Positions 17,940 through 27,641 of a stretch of 64,000 bases of DNA are shown here, in pieces (the stretch's first letter is position 1; each line of letters starts with the position of its first letter). Source of the DNA: Thermogemmata fonticola (GTDB lineage: Bacteria; Planctomycetota; Planctomycetia; Gemmatales; Gemmataceae); assembly GCF_013694095.1 (NCBI RefSeq), contig NZ_JACEFB010000001.1:806001-870000 (forward strand). Direction: 5' to 3'. A program made the position numbers and the translations under genes. Below the pieces are notes generated by a model, which was not told where the DNA came from, searched no databases, and saw only the letters and a program-made list of their open reading frames with translations.

Positions 17940-19688
17940 TCAGTATCCCACTGCCATACCATCTTTGCGGGCTTCGCTTCCTCCGTAGAGCACATTGCTC
18001 TGGGGATGGATCCAGATTCCTTGATAGCCGCCGCCATTGACGCGCACACGTTCGACGCGGTGGCCGCGACGTTCCAGTTCTCGCAGCACTTCATCAGGTA
18101 TACCTGGCTCGGCTCGCACAATGCCCCCACGAGGGTCCCCAGGCAGGCCTGTGGGTGTCGGATGGCCGACATGCTCAATCCGGGGCGCTTCGCCGGCTGC
18201 CTGGACATTCATCCCAAAATCCAGCAAGTTGACCAACACCTGGACTTGGCCTTGCGGCTGCATATCCCCGCCCATGACCCCGAAGACGAACACAGGCTTG
18301 CCCTTCTGTGTGACCATGGCCGGGATGATTGTATGGAAGGGACGCTTGCCGGGTTCCAGCCGGTTGGGGTGTTTTTCCTCCAAGGCAAACAAGCAGCCGC
18401 GATTCTGGATGCCGAATCCCGTACCCGGTGCGGCCAAGCCGGAACCGAAGCCGCTGTAATTGCTCTGAATCAAAGACACGCAGTTGCGATCCTTATCCAC
18501 CACGCAAAGATAGACGGTTTCCGCACCTCCTAAGCGCGGGTCACCAGGGGGCACATCCGTGCGGGCTTTTTGCATGTCAATTCCCTTGACTCGCTCCGCC
18601 GCATACTTCCGGGAGATCAACTCCTGCACCGGGACCTGGGAGAATTGCGGATCCGCGTAGTAGCGGGCACGATCAGCAAAGGCCAGTTTCTTAGCCTCGA
18701 CAAATAGATGCCAGTAATCCGCCGAGGTAGGACCTAGGCGAGCCAGGTCGAAGTGTTCGAGGAGGTTGAGCATTTGCAGGACAGCGATTCCTTGTCCGGG
18801 AGGGGGAATCTGCCAGACTTCGTAGCCCCGGTAAGTTGTCGCGACCGGTTCGACCCACTCCGACTGATGCCGCTCGAAATCCTCTGCGGTCCACAGGCCA
18901 CCCACTTGTTGGGCAAATTCGACCAGCCTTCGGGCGATGTCCCCTTTGTAAAAGGCATCTCGGCCTTGCTCCGCAATCAGGCGGTAGGATCGAGCCAACT
19001 CGGGATTGCGGAACAGATCGCCGGCACGGGGTGCCCGCCGCCCGCCCTGACCATCGTCAATCAAGAAGGTCGCCCGCATGCCCGGATCACGCATCCGTTC
19101 GACCGAACGCCAGTAGGTGGCGATCACTTCCGGCACCGGCGCCCCTTTTTCCGCATAGGTGATACTCGGCTCCAGCAGTTCCCGCCAGGACCAGCTTCCA
19201 AAACGCCGGCGCAACTGATCCCAGCCATCGACGCATCCCGGAATCGACCAGGAGAGCGGACCCGAGCTCGGAATTTGCTTGTATCCTCTCTCCAGGAAAT
19301 ACGCCCGCGTCGCTCGCAAAGGCGACCGGCCGCTAGCATTGAGACCGTACAACTTCTGGGTCCGCGCATCCCAAACCAGGGCATACAGATCGCCCCCAAT
19401 GCCGCAATTGGTCGGTTCCAGAACTCCCAGGGCGGCACTAGTCGCAATCGCCGCATCCACCGCATTCCCGCCACGCTGAAGCACGTTCAAACCGATCTGG
19501 GCGGCCAAAGGATGACTCGTGGCCACCATCCCTTGTTGGGCCAGTGTCACCGAACGGCCGGCTTGACCCGCTCGGATCACTGGCCGCTCCGCCCAAGAGA
19601 CCCCCGTACATAACCCGGCCATGATCGCCAACCCCGCCATCGCCCGAGCAGACATAACCCACCTCTTCAAAGGTACCGTTTGTTTCAT
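17940..19688 (-). CDS. ggt: Gamma-glutamyltransferase
   Basis: N-terminal nucleophile hydrolase of 582 residues that hydrolyses or transfers the gamma-glutamyl group of glutathione and related compounds, usually in the periplasm. A signal peptide is visible (MAGLAIMAGLCTGVSWA). The protein is made as a precursor that cuts itself before a catalytic threonine, here Thr391 in GGAETVYLCVVD, which gives a large subunit of about 390 residues and a small one of about 190. Family signatures include GGNAVDAAIATSAALGVLEP, NCGIGGD and the oxyanion region GVMGGDMQPQGQ. Length is normal for the family. It is followed on the same strand by the glycosyltransferases after a 350-bp gap and preceded by the nicotinate phosphoribosyltransferase gene about 100 bp away. 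Confidence 0.95.
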   Translation of the reverse strand: MKQTVPLKRWVMSARAMAGLAIMAGLCTGVSWAERPVIRAGQAGRSVTLAQQGMVATSHPLAAQIGLNVLQRGGNAVDAAIATSAALGVLEPTNCGIGGDLYALVWDARTQKLYGLNASGRSPLRATRAYFLERGYKQIPSSGPLSWSIPGCVDGWDQLRRRFGSWSWRELLEPSITYAEKGAPVPEVIATYWRSVERMRDPGMRATFLIDDGQGGRRAPRAGDLFRNPELARSYRLIAEQGRDAFYKGDIARRLVEFAQQVGGLWTAEDFERHQSEWVEPVATTYRGYEVWQIPPPGQGIAVLQMLNLLEHFDLARLGPTSADYWHLFVEAKKLAFADRARYYADPQFSQVPVQELISRKYAAERVKGIDMQKARTDVPPGDPRLGGAETVYLCVVDKDRNCVSLIQSNYSGFGSGLAAPGTGFGIQNRGCLFALEEKHPNRLEPGKRPFHTIIPAMVTQKGKPVFVFGVMGGDMQPQGQVQVLVNLLDFGMNVQAAGEAPRIEHVGHPTPTGLPGDPRGGIVRAEPGIPDEVLRELERRGHRVERVRVNGGGYQGIWIHPQSNVLYGGSEARKDGMAVGY

Positions 19689-19790
19689 GTTCCGCCTCCC
19701 ATCGTACCACAGTCCTAACCCCCTGCCAGTTCTGAGGACGCTTTCCTAAGCACCGGCTGCCCTGCATTCGCTGCCTGCCCTGCCTCTCGC

Positions 19791-21182
19791 TCAGCCAGCC
19801 GGCGTGTGATCCGGAGGATGAAGTTCCGCCCGGAGTTGCTCCGTCAATTGTTTCGTGAGCTGGTGTAGTCGGACACTGAGCTGGACATCGTAGGGCACGG
19901 GATTGTGCAAATCCTTGCAAGGTTCGGGAAGACTTGCCCATTGCTGGCGGAAGTACTGCCGGGAGGCATCCAAGGAAACTGGGGGATGTACCCGCCGCCC
20001 TTCGCGGATCACCTCGTGCAAAAGCGGCTGACCTCCCAAAGGGGGCGGTTCTTCAGCCAAAGCAATTTGATCGTAAAGCATCTGTCCTGTGGGATCGTAG
20101 AAGCGATACACCTGTTTCGATCCCGGTAAAGTTTGTTTGTGCTCGCTCAGTTTGAGCGTGGCGCGTCCGGCATAGCTCACCAGCTTGTATGCGCAGTCCC
20201 CATAAGGAGCATCTTGCGAGACCCCATATTTGGTTCCGACACCAAACGCATCGATGGGCGCACGCTGGGCTACCAACTGCTCGATGGTGTATTCATCAAT
20301 CCCGCCGCTTGCGAAAATTTGGAGATGGGGAAAGCCTGCGGCGTCCGCCAATTGGCGCGCGATGCGGGACAGGGATGCGAGATCACCGCTATCAAGCCGG
20401 ATGCCTCGGAGCTGATGGCCCTGCTGTTGCAATTCCCCAGCGATCCGCAAGGCATGCTTGATGCCCGCCACGGTGTCATAAGTATCGACCAGTAGAGTTG
20501 TGCTATCAGGAAAGGTCCGTGCGTAAGCCCGGAAGGCATCGAGTTCGTGGGGAAAGGCCGTCACGAAAGAGTGCGCCATTGTGCCGTAAAGAGGAATGCC
20601 GTACCGCAGGCCGGCGTGGACGTTACTGGTTCCCTCGAAGCCCACCAGCCAGCCGCTATAGGCTGCCATATCCGCCGCTTCCAGACCGTGGCACCGGCGC
20701 GCCCCGAAGTCCACCACCTGGCGCTGCGGACCCGCAGCCCAACGGACCCGTGCCGCTTTGCTCGCCAACAACGTGTAAACATGCAGGCGATTCACCACCA
20801 GCGTTTCCACAAGCTGAGCTTGCAGTATGGGAGCGGTCACTTCCAGCAGCGGCTCATTCGCAAATACCACGGTCCCTTCTGCCACCGCACGCACCGAACC
20901 GGTAAAACGCACACCGGCTAGATAACTCAGGAAATCCTCGTGGAAGCGCCTCAGTTGCCGTAGGGCGGCGATGTCTTCTTCTGTGAAATGGAAACCATCC
21001 AACTCGGCCAAAAGAGGTTCGATCCCCGCAGCAACCAAGTAACCCCTGTGCGGCGGCAGACTCCGGAAGAAGAAACTGAACGTCGCTGTCTCCGCCATCC
21101 CCTCCTGCCAGTACGCCTGAGCCATCGTCAACTCATAAAGGTCGGTGAAGGTCGCCAGCGAGGGATGCATTCGAGGGGCCAT
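19791..21182 (-). CDS. pncB: Nicotinate phosphoribosyltransferase
   Basis: Cytoplasmic enzyme of NAD salvage that joins nicotinate and PRPP to give nicotinate mononucleotide, with ATP stimulation. The start PSLATFTDLYELTMAQAYW is the family's hallmark; the active-site histidine that is phosphorylated lies in GTMAHSFVTAFP, and the PRPP-binding end of the barrel includes GIRLDSGDL and FASGGIDEY. Length (463 residues) is normal. Starts are ambiguous: the ATG at 21182 and another at 21170 both lack a strong ribosome site, and a TTG at 21248 would add residues outside the conserved domain. The gene is divergent from the CBS-protein gene at 21491. Confidence 0.93.
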   Translation of the reverse strand: MAPRMHPSLATFTDLYELTMAQAYWQEGMAETATFSFFFRSLPPHRGYLVAAGIEPLLAELDGFHFTEEDIAALRQLRRFHEDFLSYLAGVRFTGSVRAVAEGTVVFANEPLLEVTAPILQAQLVETLVVNRLHVYTLLASKAARVRWAAGPQRQVVDFGARRCHGLEAADMAAYSGWLVGFEGTSNVHAGLRYGIPLYGTMAHSFVTAFPHELDAFRAYARTFPDSTTLLVDTYDTVAGIKHALRIAGELQQQGHQLRGIRLDSGDLASLSRIARQLADAAGFPHLQIFASGGIDEYTIEQLVAQRAPIDAFGVGTKYGVSQDAPYGDCAYKLVSYAGRATLKLSEHKQTLPGSKQVYRFYDPTGQMLYDQIALAEEPPPLGGQPLLHEVIREGRRVHPPVSLDASRQYFRQQWASLPEPCKDLHNPVPYDVQLSVRLHQLTKQLTEQLRAELHPPDHTPAG

Positions 21183-21490
21183 GGTCCGCACCACAGGATT
21201 GATTGTTCCATGCCAAAGCTGCACAGCGCTGGAGCACCTCTGGCACAATCTCGCACAGCTTAGCGATTCATCGAGCGGAGTAGACTCAGCGATTGCTGAC
21301 TACCATACACGATAACCGAGACGCTACCAGAGTGATACTACCGAATCTTTTCCCAAAAGATTGGATGCCTGAGACGTGCAGTTAGCCGCGGGGCACGACA
21401 AGGTACCCAAATTGCAGAGGTCATCCGCCAGGACGAGTCCAATAGCCTAGGGGATGACAGCCGGCGTCCGTCTGTTCGGGAGAAGACACC
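21183..21490. other. Divergent intergenic region
   Basis: About 300 bp between pncB and the CBS-pair gene, which are read away from each other; it should hold both promoters. I see no clear operator, RNA or coding region. Confidence 0.4.
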
Positions 21491-22141
21491 ATGGCCGAGG
21501 TCCTCCGCCACTTGTTACACCTCACCGCGGGAGACTTGATGAACCGCGAAGTCAAGACCCTATCCGCCGACATGACTCTGAAGGAAGCGGCGCATGAGCT
21601 GTCCCGGCTGGGTTTACGCGGCATGCCGGTGGTGGAATCGAATCGGCGCGTGGTCGGCATGCTCTCGGTAGCGGACCTGGCCCGTTGGGTGGCCTGGCGC
21701 AATCAGCAAGCCGGAGGCAAACCGCAGGCCTGTGCCTTCCAACAAGTCGAACGGCATCCGGGCGGCAAGGAAGAAATCCGATGCCTCTTGCCCTCAGGCT
21801 CGTGCCCCTTCCAGCGACTGCATGTGCGCCCCGACGGCCAGCCAGTGTTGCTCTGCGGCGATCCTCATGGAATCCCGACAGACTGGCAAATCGTCGAAAC
21901 CGAAAGCCGCCCCCTCCTGGTGCGGGACGTGATGACCACCCTGGTGCGGTCAGTATCACCGGACACGACTGTGCCGCAGTTAGCTCGCCAGATGCTCGAA
22001 GAGGGCGTCCATCGCTTGCTAGTTACGGATGACTCAGGCTCACTCCTGGGAATCGTAAGTGCCGATGACCTGCTCCAGGTCCTGGCCCATATCGATGATG
22101 AACGCTTCGGCGAGCGGCAAGGGGGAACATGTGAAGAGTGA
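21491..22141 (+). CDS. CBS-pair protein with four-cysteine spacer
   Basis: Protein of 216 residues with two CBS motifs, at about 12-70 (DLMNREVKTLSADMTLKEAA, GMLSVADLARW) and 145-205 (VRDVMTTLVRSVSPDTTVPQ, GIVSADDLLQVL). CBS pairs bind adenosyl compounds such as AMP or ATP and act as energy sensors. Between them is a spacer of about 75 residues holding Cys81, Cys98, Cys105 and Cys122, an almost symmetrical C-X16-C-X6-C-X16-C pattern that could bind a metal. No other domain is present. The ATG at 21491 has GGGAG upstream. The glucan phosphorylase gene follows after 91 bp on the same strand, so the pair may be co-transcribed and the sensor may act on glycogen use. Confidence 0.85.
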   Translation: MAEVLRHLLHLTAGDLMNREVKTLSADMTLKEAAHELSRLGLRGMPVVESNRRVVGMLSVADLARWVAWRNQQAGGKPQACAFQQVERHPGGKEEIRCLLPSGSCPFQRLHVRPDGQPVLLCGDPHGIPTDWQIVETESRPLLVRDVMTTLVRSVSPDTTVPQLARQMLEEGVHRLLVTDDSGSLLGIVSADDLLQVLAHIDDERFGERQGGTCEE

Positions 22142-22232
22142 ACTCGCATGCCCCAGTCAATAAGACATATACGAAGGCGTAGCCGATCCTTCTGACCGAG
22201 AAAGTCTGGGATGCGGAGGACCGGGTGCGGGC

Positions 22233-24017
22233 ATGCAGACTTTTCCAGCGACGATCGCCTACTTTTCGATGGAAATTGGCCTGGACCCTGCGATTCCCAC
22301 TTACAGCGGAGGGCTGGGTATTCTGGCAGGGGACACCTTGCGCGCTGCCGCCGACCTGGGAATTCCTATGGTCGGAGTCAGCCTGGTGCATCGACTCGGT
22401 TACTTCCGGCAACGTCTGGATGCTCAAGGCCAGCAGTACGAAGAACCGGCTACCTGGAACCCGGAACAACACTTGGAAGCCCTGCCCCCCAGCATCCGAG
22501 TACCCTTGGAGGAACGACAAGTAAGTGTGCGGGTCTGGCGGTATTGGGTCCAGGGGATCAGCGGCTGGAAAATCCCGGTCTATTTGCTGGATACGAACCT
22601 GGAAGAAAACAACGCTTGGGATCGGCACTTGACGGATCAACTCTATGGCGGCGATGCGTACTACCGCTTGTGTCAAGAAGTGATCCTCGGAGTGGGGGGA
22701 GCCTTGATTCTCCAGGCGTTGGGACACGATACGATTGTGACTTACCACATGAACGAAGGGCACTCTGCCTTCCTGGTTCTGGGATTGTTGCGCCAGTTGT
22801 GCCAGGGAGAGCTGCCCTCGCAATGGACCGCCGAATTGCACGAGCAGGTGCGGCAACGCTGCGTCTTCACCACCCATACACCTGTCCCTGCGGGTCACGA
22901 CAAGTTCGCGGCGGACCTGGTGCGCCGCGTGCTGGGAGAACCGGCGGCTTCCTTGGTGCTCCATCTCGATGGTCAGCCGGACAACATCCTCAACATGACC
23001 GGACTGGCTTTGAGCTGCTCGCGATACGTAAACGGAGTCGCTCTGCGGCATGGCGAGGTTTCCCGCGACATGTTTCCCGGTTACCCCATCAATTCCATCA
23101 CCAACGGCGTCCATGCGGTCACCTGGACCAGCGAGCCATTCCAGGAACTCTACGACCACCATTTTCCGGAATGGCGGCGGGATAACCTGTATCTGCGCTA
23201 TGCCATCAATTTACCGCCTGCGGAAATCCTGGCGGCCCACTCCCGCAGCAAACAGCAACTCCTTCAAGAAGTGGAACGGCGCACGGGACAGAGGCTGGAT
23301 CCGGCTGTCCTGACCCTCGGCTTCGCCCGGCGTGCCACGGCATACAAGCGAGCCGATCTGCTCTTCAGCGATTTGGACCGCCTCCGGCGGATCGTCCGGC
23401 ATGTGGGACCTTTGCAAGTGCTGTTTGCGGGCAAGGCTCACCCTCAGGATGAGGGAGGCAAAGCCATCATTCGCAAGGTGTTTGCCGCCGCCCAAGCCCT
23501 TCGGCCGGATGTGACCGTCCTTTATCTCGAAGATTACGACATGACCTTAGCCCGCCTTCTGTGTGCGGGAAGCGACGTTTGGCTGAATACGCCGCTCAAA
23601 CCTCAGGAAGCCTCCGGCACGAGCGGGATGAAAGCCGCCCTCAACGGAGTGCCGAGTCTCAGCGTTCTGGACGGCTGGTGGGTCGAAGGGTGTATCGAAG
23701 GGGTGACCGGCTGGGCCATCGGCGAGGACGGTCAGCGGCCCAGCGATCCCGCGCGCGAGGCTGCTTCGCTCTACGACAAGCTCGAATATGTCATCGCTCC
23801 GCTTTTCTACAAACGGCCGATGGCCTTTGCGGAAGTCCAACGCTCCGCGATCGCCCTCAACGGTTCGTACTACAACGCCCAGCGGATGATGATGCAATAC
23901 TTGGCTAACGCTTACGCCTCATGCGGGGCCATCAGCAATGTTATCTGCCCAGTGGTCCCGCTGCGCCAGGACTCACCCAATTGTCCCCCGGCGGACTCCA
24001 GCACCCCCACCGGATAG
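22233..24017 (+). CDS. Alpha-glucan phosphorylase, short form (GT35)
   Basis: GT35 phosphorylase of 594 residues that releases glucose 1-phosphate from alpha-1,4-glucans using PLP. The N-terminus starts directly in the catalytic core (IAYFSMEIGLDPAIPTYSGG), so it lacks the DUF3417 N-terminal domain of the longer paralogue at 40176. The PLP-lysine region is intact (EASGTSGMKAALNG) and so are the conserved HMNEGHSAF and TTHTPVPAGHDKF segments. Short forms of this kind occur in archaea and Thermotoga. The ATG at 22233 has GGAGG about 11 bases upstream. It follows the CBS gene by 91 bp. The preferred glucan is unknown. Confidence 0.92.
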   Translation: MQTFPATIAYFSMEIGLDPAIPTYSGGLGILAGDTLRAAADLGIPMVGVSLVHRLGYFRQRLDAQGQQYEEPATWNPEQHLEALPPSIRVPLEERQVSVRVWRYWVQGISGWKIPVYLLDTNLEENNAWDRHLTDQLYGGDAYYRLCQEVILGVGGALILQALGHDTIVTYHMNEGHSAFLVLGLLRQLCQGELPSQWTAELHEQVRQRCVFTTHTPVPAGHDKFAADLVRRVLGEPAASLVLHLDGQPDNILNMTGLALSCSRYVNGVALRHGEVSRDMFPGYPINSITNGVHAVTWTSEPFQELYDHHFPEWRRDNLYLRYAINLPPAEILAAHSRSKQQLLQEVERRTGQRLDPAVLTLGFARRATAYKRADLLFSDLDRLRRIVRHVGPLQVLFAGKAHPQDEGGKAIIRKVFAAAQALRPDVTVLYLEDYDMTLARLLCAGSDVWLNTPLKPQEASGTSGMKAALNGVPSLSVLDGWWVEGCIEGVTGWAIGEDGQRPSDPAREAASLYDKLEYVIAPLFYKRPMAFAEVQRSAIALNGSYYNAQRMMMQYLANAYASCGAISNVICPVVPLRQDSPNCPPADSSTPTG

Positions 24018-24055
24018 ATAGTTACGGCTTCTGAATGCTCGGCCGCCGCAAGGTC

Positions 24056-24433
24056 TCATTTAACGCATTCGTTGTAAAGTTTGTCAAATTCTGGCGAGGT
24101 CTTCTTGGCCGACCGCTTCAACTCTTTAAGCAACTCGATCTCATCCGCATCGACCTTTTTATCCGCGAATATCGTTTTCCGCAGCCAAGCTGCCTCGGTG
24201 TCCGTAATTACACCGTCCGCGAGCATGTGGTTCTTCACCGCCTCGATGAACAGCTTCATGAACTCCTTGACCGTGGATTTGGCAGATTTGCGTAGGTCTG
24301 CCAGAAACTCCAACTCCGATTTGTCGATACGGGCGTCCGCGAACAATGACCGCCGCAGAATTTCCACTTCGCGAGTGTCGATTTTTCCATCGGCCAGGAG
24401 TGCCTCCTTGGCAAGTTTCTTCCAATCGGCCAT
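24056..24433 (-). CDS. TerB-like tandem-repeat protein
   Basis: Soluble, mostly helical protein of 125 residues made of two copies of one unit of about 41 residues: LLADGKIDTREVEILRRSLF onwards at 12-52 and MLADGVITDTEAAWLRKTIF onwards at 70-110. The units agree at many positions, each with a pair of acidic D-x-K/V-x-D-x-x-E motifs. This is the pattern of TerB/DjlA-like domains, which are linked to tellurite resistance and metal or membrane stress, although no function can be assigned. The ATG at 24433 is preceded by GGAGG about ten bases upstream and was chosen over an upstream start at 24514. The gene is convergent with the phosphorylase gene. Confidence 0.82.
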   Translation of the reverse strand: MADWKKLAKEALLADGKIDTREVEILRRSLFADARIDKSELEFLADLRKSAKSTVKEFMKLFIEAVKNHMLADGVITDTEAAWLRKTIFADKKVDADEIELLKELKRSAKKTSPEFDKLYNECVK

Positions 24434-24751
24434 AGCAAGATTACCTCCAAAAGTAAAAAAGAGGGACGAGCTAAACATTCGCTCCAAGCGGGGCGAAGTA
24501 GCCGGCCAACTCATACCCCATTATCTAACCTTACCCCATGAATCCACGCATGCAAGCAGAAAGCGCAGAAATTGCTCTCTGTTTCACCAAGGAGGATACC
24601 GAACGACGCTGGGGAAGAACGGTAGGAAAATGCGGATCAGCAGGTGGGAAGATACTTATGTTATCAAGTGGCCTGGCAGCTAGGTTGGCACCGTGGGTTC
24701 GTTCCCGATCCCCGCAATAGCTCCCTTTAGCTTCTCCTAATCCCCTTCTCC
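24434..24751. other. Intergenic region
   Basis: About 320 bp upstream of the TerB-like gene and downstream of the aminotransferase gene. No gene, RNA, or clear terminator is visible. Confidence 0.4.
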
Positions 24752-25870
24752 TTATCTTCCTCGATCGGCTAAACGGCGTAACACCTCAATTCCTCGCAGG
24801 AGGACCTCATCCGGTGCGGCGTAGGATAGCCGAAAGTGGGTGTCGCGGCGGCTGAAGACTTTGCCGGGAATCAGGAGGAGTTTCTGGCGGATCGCCTCAG
24901 TGACAAACGCCGTCGCATCGCCTCCTGGAACTTTGGGGAACAGATAAAACGCTCCGTGGGGAACTACCAACTCGTAACAATCGCGCAAACCTTCGACCAT
25001 GAGATCCCGCTTTCGCCGATAGGCCTCGCGTATTGCAGACATATCTGTGTCCAAGGCTGTCAGGCCCGCCCATTGGACCATGCTAGGGGCACACACATAG
25101 GTAAACTGCTGGAGTTTCGCCATTTCTTGGATCAATCGCGCGGGGCCGTGAGCCCAACCCAAGCGCCAGCCAGTCATCCCGTAAGTTTTCCCGAAGCCTT
25201 CGATCACGAGGACATTGTCGCCGTATTGAGCTGGGCTGACCGCTTTTCCTTCGTAGAAGAAGTCGCGATAGATTTCGTCACTAATGACGATCACTCCCCG
25301 TCGCTGTGTTACTTCGACCAGTCCACGGGCTGCTTCGGCATCGAGGGCTACACCCGTCGGATTGGCCGGAGTGCTGAGCACCACGGCCTTTGTGCGCGCG
25401 GTGATGGCGGCGGCGACCTTCTCAGGGTCCAAGCGGAAATCGGGATAAGTATCCACGAGAACCAACCGCCCCCCTGTGAGGGCGACATGGTTGGGATATG
25501 CGACAAAGTAGGGATCCGTGGTGATAACCTCATCCCCTGGATCCACCAATGCTAACATGGCGAGGAACAACCCGCCGCTGGTTCCGCTCGTGACTAGGAC
25601 CTCACGCTGCTGGCCGGGAAATCGGCGCCGCACCTGGGCGAGCAATCGGTCTCGCAACTCCGGAATGCCTTGAGTCAAAGTGTAGCCGTTGCGGCCTGCG
25701 GCGATGGCATCTTGAGCAGCTGTTTTGATGGGTTCGGGCACATCGAAATCTGGCTGGCCGATGCTGAGATCGATGGGGTCGGCTAGCGATTTCGCTAGTT
25801 CAAAAATGGACCGGATTCCCGAAGCCTCGACGCGCCGGCTGCGCTCCGCTAGCAATCGCTCGTAATCCAT
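24752..25870 (-). CDS. Class I/II aminotransferase (aspartate aminotransferase-like)
   Basis: PLP-dependent fold type I aminotransferase of 372 residues. The PLP lysine is Lys228 in GFGKTYGMTGWRLGW, with Asn170 (PANPTG), Asp198 and Tyr201 (SDEIYRD) and Arg236 of the classic set. The substrate-carboxylate arginine is in THFRLSYA. The sequence SIGQPDFDVPE near the start is typical of subgroup I. The keto-acid partner cannot be told from sequence; aspartate or aromatic amino acids are both possible. The ATG at 25870 has GGGGAG seven bases upstream; the in-frame ATG at 25885 has its GGAG too close. No operon partner is evident. Confidence 0.92.
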   Translation of the reverse strand: MDYERLLAERSRRVEASGIRSIFELAKSLADPIDLSIGQPDFDVPEPIKTAAQDAIAAGRNGYTLTQGIPELRDRLLAQVRRRFPGQQREVLVTSGTSGGLFLAMLALVDPGDEVITTDPYFVAYPNHVALTGGRLVLVDTYPDFRLDPEKVAAAITARTKAVVLSTPANPTGVALDAEAARGLVEVTQRRGVIVISDEIYRDFFYEGKAVSPAQYGDNVLVIEGFGKTYGMTGWRLGWAHGPARLIQEMAKLQQFTYVCAPSMVQWAGLTALDTDMSAIREAYRRKRDLMVEGLRDCYELVVPHGAFYLFPKVPGGDATAFVTEAIRQKLLLIPGKVFSRRDTHFRLSYAAPDEVLLRGIEVLRRLADRGR

Positions 25871-26088
25871 AAATCCACTCCCCATGCTCCATGCTCGCGG
25901 AGTTTAGCATAGGGATTGCCTCTTCACTTGCCTCAAATCTACTCGTCTTTCGGGGAGGAATGGAAAGCGGAGCTTTTGGGCCTTGGGGAGACAGGAGGCG
26001 AGACACGCCTGCAAGTCTTGGAATCAGGAAACACCCCCCGTGGGTTCCGCAAACGAGGGGCCTGAAAACAGTCGGACCTACATGGCGT

Positions 26089-27564
26089 TCAGGCGATGAT
26101 CGCCTTGATGACATTCGCCTTGGCATCGACTCCGGTCAAGCGTTGATCCAAACCCTGGTAACGGTAGGTGAGTCGCTCGTGGTCGATACCGAGTAGGTAA
26201 AGGACCGTGGCATGGAAGTCCCGAATATGGACGGGGTCTTTGACGATGTTGTAACTGAAATCGTCCGTCTCACCGTAGATTGTTCCGCCTTTGACACCGC
26301 CGCCTGCCATCCACATGGTGAAGCAGCGGGGATGATGATCCCGGCCATAGTTCGTCTTGGACAAGCCGCCTTGGCTATATATGGTTCGGCCGAATTCACC
26401 GCCCCAAATCACCAGAGTGGAATCGAGTAATCCCTTACGTTTAAGGTCCTGAATCAGCGCCCAACAGGGTTGGTCGACATCGCGGCACTGGTCGGGCATT
26501 CGTCCGGCCACATTGCTGTGATGATCCCAGTTGTTGTGGTAAATCTGGACGAAGCGGACGCCCCGCTCGACGAGGCGACGCGCCATCAAGGCGGTGTAGG
26601 CAAAGGTTCCCGGCTTATGGACATCCGGCCCATACATTTCCAGGACTTTCTGCGGCTCTCTGGATAGATCAGTCAACTCCGGCACGCTTGTTTGCATGCG
26701 ATAAGCCATCTCGTACTGGGCAATACGGGTGTTGGTTTCGGGATCGCCCAGCCGTTCATAGGTGAACTCGTTGAGCCGCTTGATCCCATCGAGGGTTTTC
26801 CGGCGAACCTGGGACGAGACACCGGGAGGATCATTGATAAACAGGATCGGGTCGCCACTACTGCGGAAGGAGACAGCGGCATGCTCGCCCGGGAGGTAAC
26901 CGGACTGCCACAAGCGAGCCGAGATGGCTTGTACCTGCTCCTGATTGCTGGGCGTGGCCACCATAACCACAAAGGTGGGCAAGTCCCGGTTGAGGCTTCC
27001 CAAGCCGTAGCTGGTCCAAGCCCCCAAACAGGGCCGGCCGGTGACTTGGTTCCCTGTCTGAATGTAGGTGATAGCCGGTTCGTGATTGATGGCTTCGGTG
27101 TGCATCGAGCGGATGAACACCATGTCATCCACCATACGGGCGGTGTAGGGCAGCAATTCACAGACCCACATGCCGCACTGGCCATGCTGCCGGAACTTGA
27201 ACTTGCTCGGGGCGATCGGAAAACGAGCTTGGCCGCTGGTCATGGTGGTCAGTCGTTGCCCCATGCGGACGCTGTCGGGCAGGTCCTTGTCGAAATAGTC
27301 CAGCATCTTCGGCTTGTAGTCGTACAGGTCCATTTGTGAGGGGCCGCCGACCATATGCAGATAGATGACATGGCGGGCCTTGGCCGGGTGATGGGTCTGT
27401 TTGAGAGCGGCTCCGAAACCGGTCGGGCTGCCATTGCCCGCGGCGCGCCCCTCCTCTTGCAGTAAAGTCGCCAAGGCGGCGGTACCCAAAGTGAAACTGG
27501 CCGATTGGAAGAAATACCGCCGCGTCATCGCCAAGGCATAAGGATGTTCAAACAGGTGGCTCAT
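26089..27564 (-). CDS. DUF1501 domain-containing protein
   Basis: Planctomycete DUF1501 family protein of 491 residues, structurally related to the sulfatase/alkaline phosphatase fold. A Tat-like signal is visible (TRRYFFQSASFTLG), so it is exported. Recognisable segments include VIYLHMVGGPSQMDLYD, GNQVTGRPCLGAWTSYGLGS, VIWGGEFGRT and DHHPRCFTMWMAGGGVKGG. The fold's metal-binding aspartate and histidine positions look kept (GRDHHP), but activity is unproven. The ATG at 27564 has GAGGGG six bases upstream. It ends the same-strand pair with the PSD1 gene immediately upstream (78 bp). Such pairs are a hallmark of planctomycete genomes and are thought to act on sugars. Confidence 0.95.
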   Translation of the reverse strand: MSHLFEHPYALAMTRRYFFQSASFTLGTAALATLLQEEGRAAGNGSPTGFGAALKQTHHPAKARHVIYLHMVGGPSQMDLYDYKPKMLDYFDKDLPDSVRMGQRLTTMTSGQARFPIAPSKFKFRQHGQCGMWVCELLPYTARMVDDMVFIRSMHTEAINHEPAITYIQTGNQVTGRPCLGAWTSYGLGSLNRDLPTFVVMVATPSNQEQVQAISARLWQSGYLPGEHAAVSFRSSGDPILFINDPPGVSSQVRRKTLDGIKRLNEFTYERLGDPETNTRIAQYEMAYRMQTSVPELTDLSREPQKVLEMYGPDVHKPGTFAYTALMARRLVERGVRFVQIYHNNWDHHSNVAGRMPDQCRDVDQPCWALIQDLKRKGLLDSTLVIWGGEFGRTIYSQGGLSKTNYGRDHHPRCFTMWMAGGGVKGGTIYGETDDFSYNIVKDPVHIRDFHATVLYLLGIDHERLTYRYQGLDQRLTGVDAKANVIKAIIA

Positions 27565-27641
27565 GGATACCCCTCACATGTTCAAGGCCGGGTGTTTCCC
27601 CGCAATCTTCTTACACGGACTGATCCTTGGATTATCCCCAT

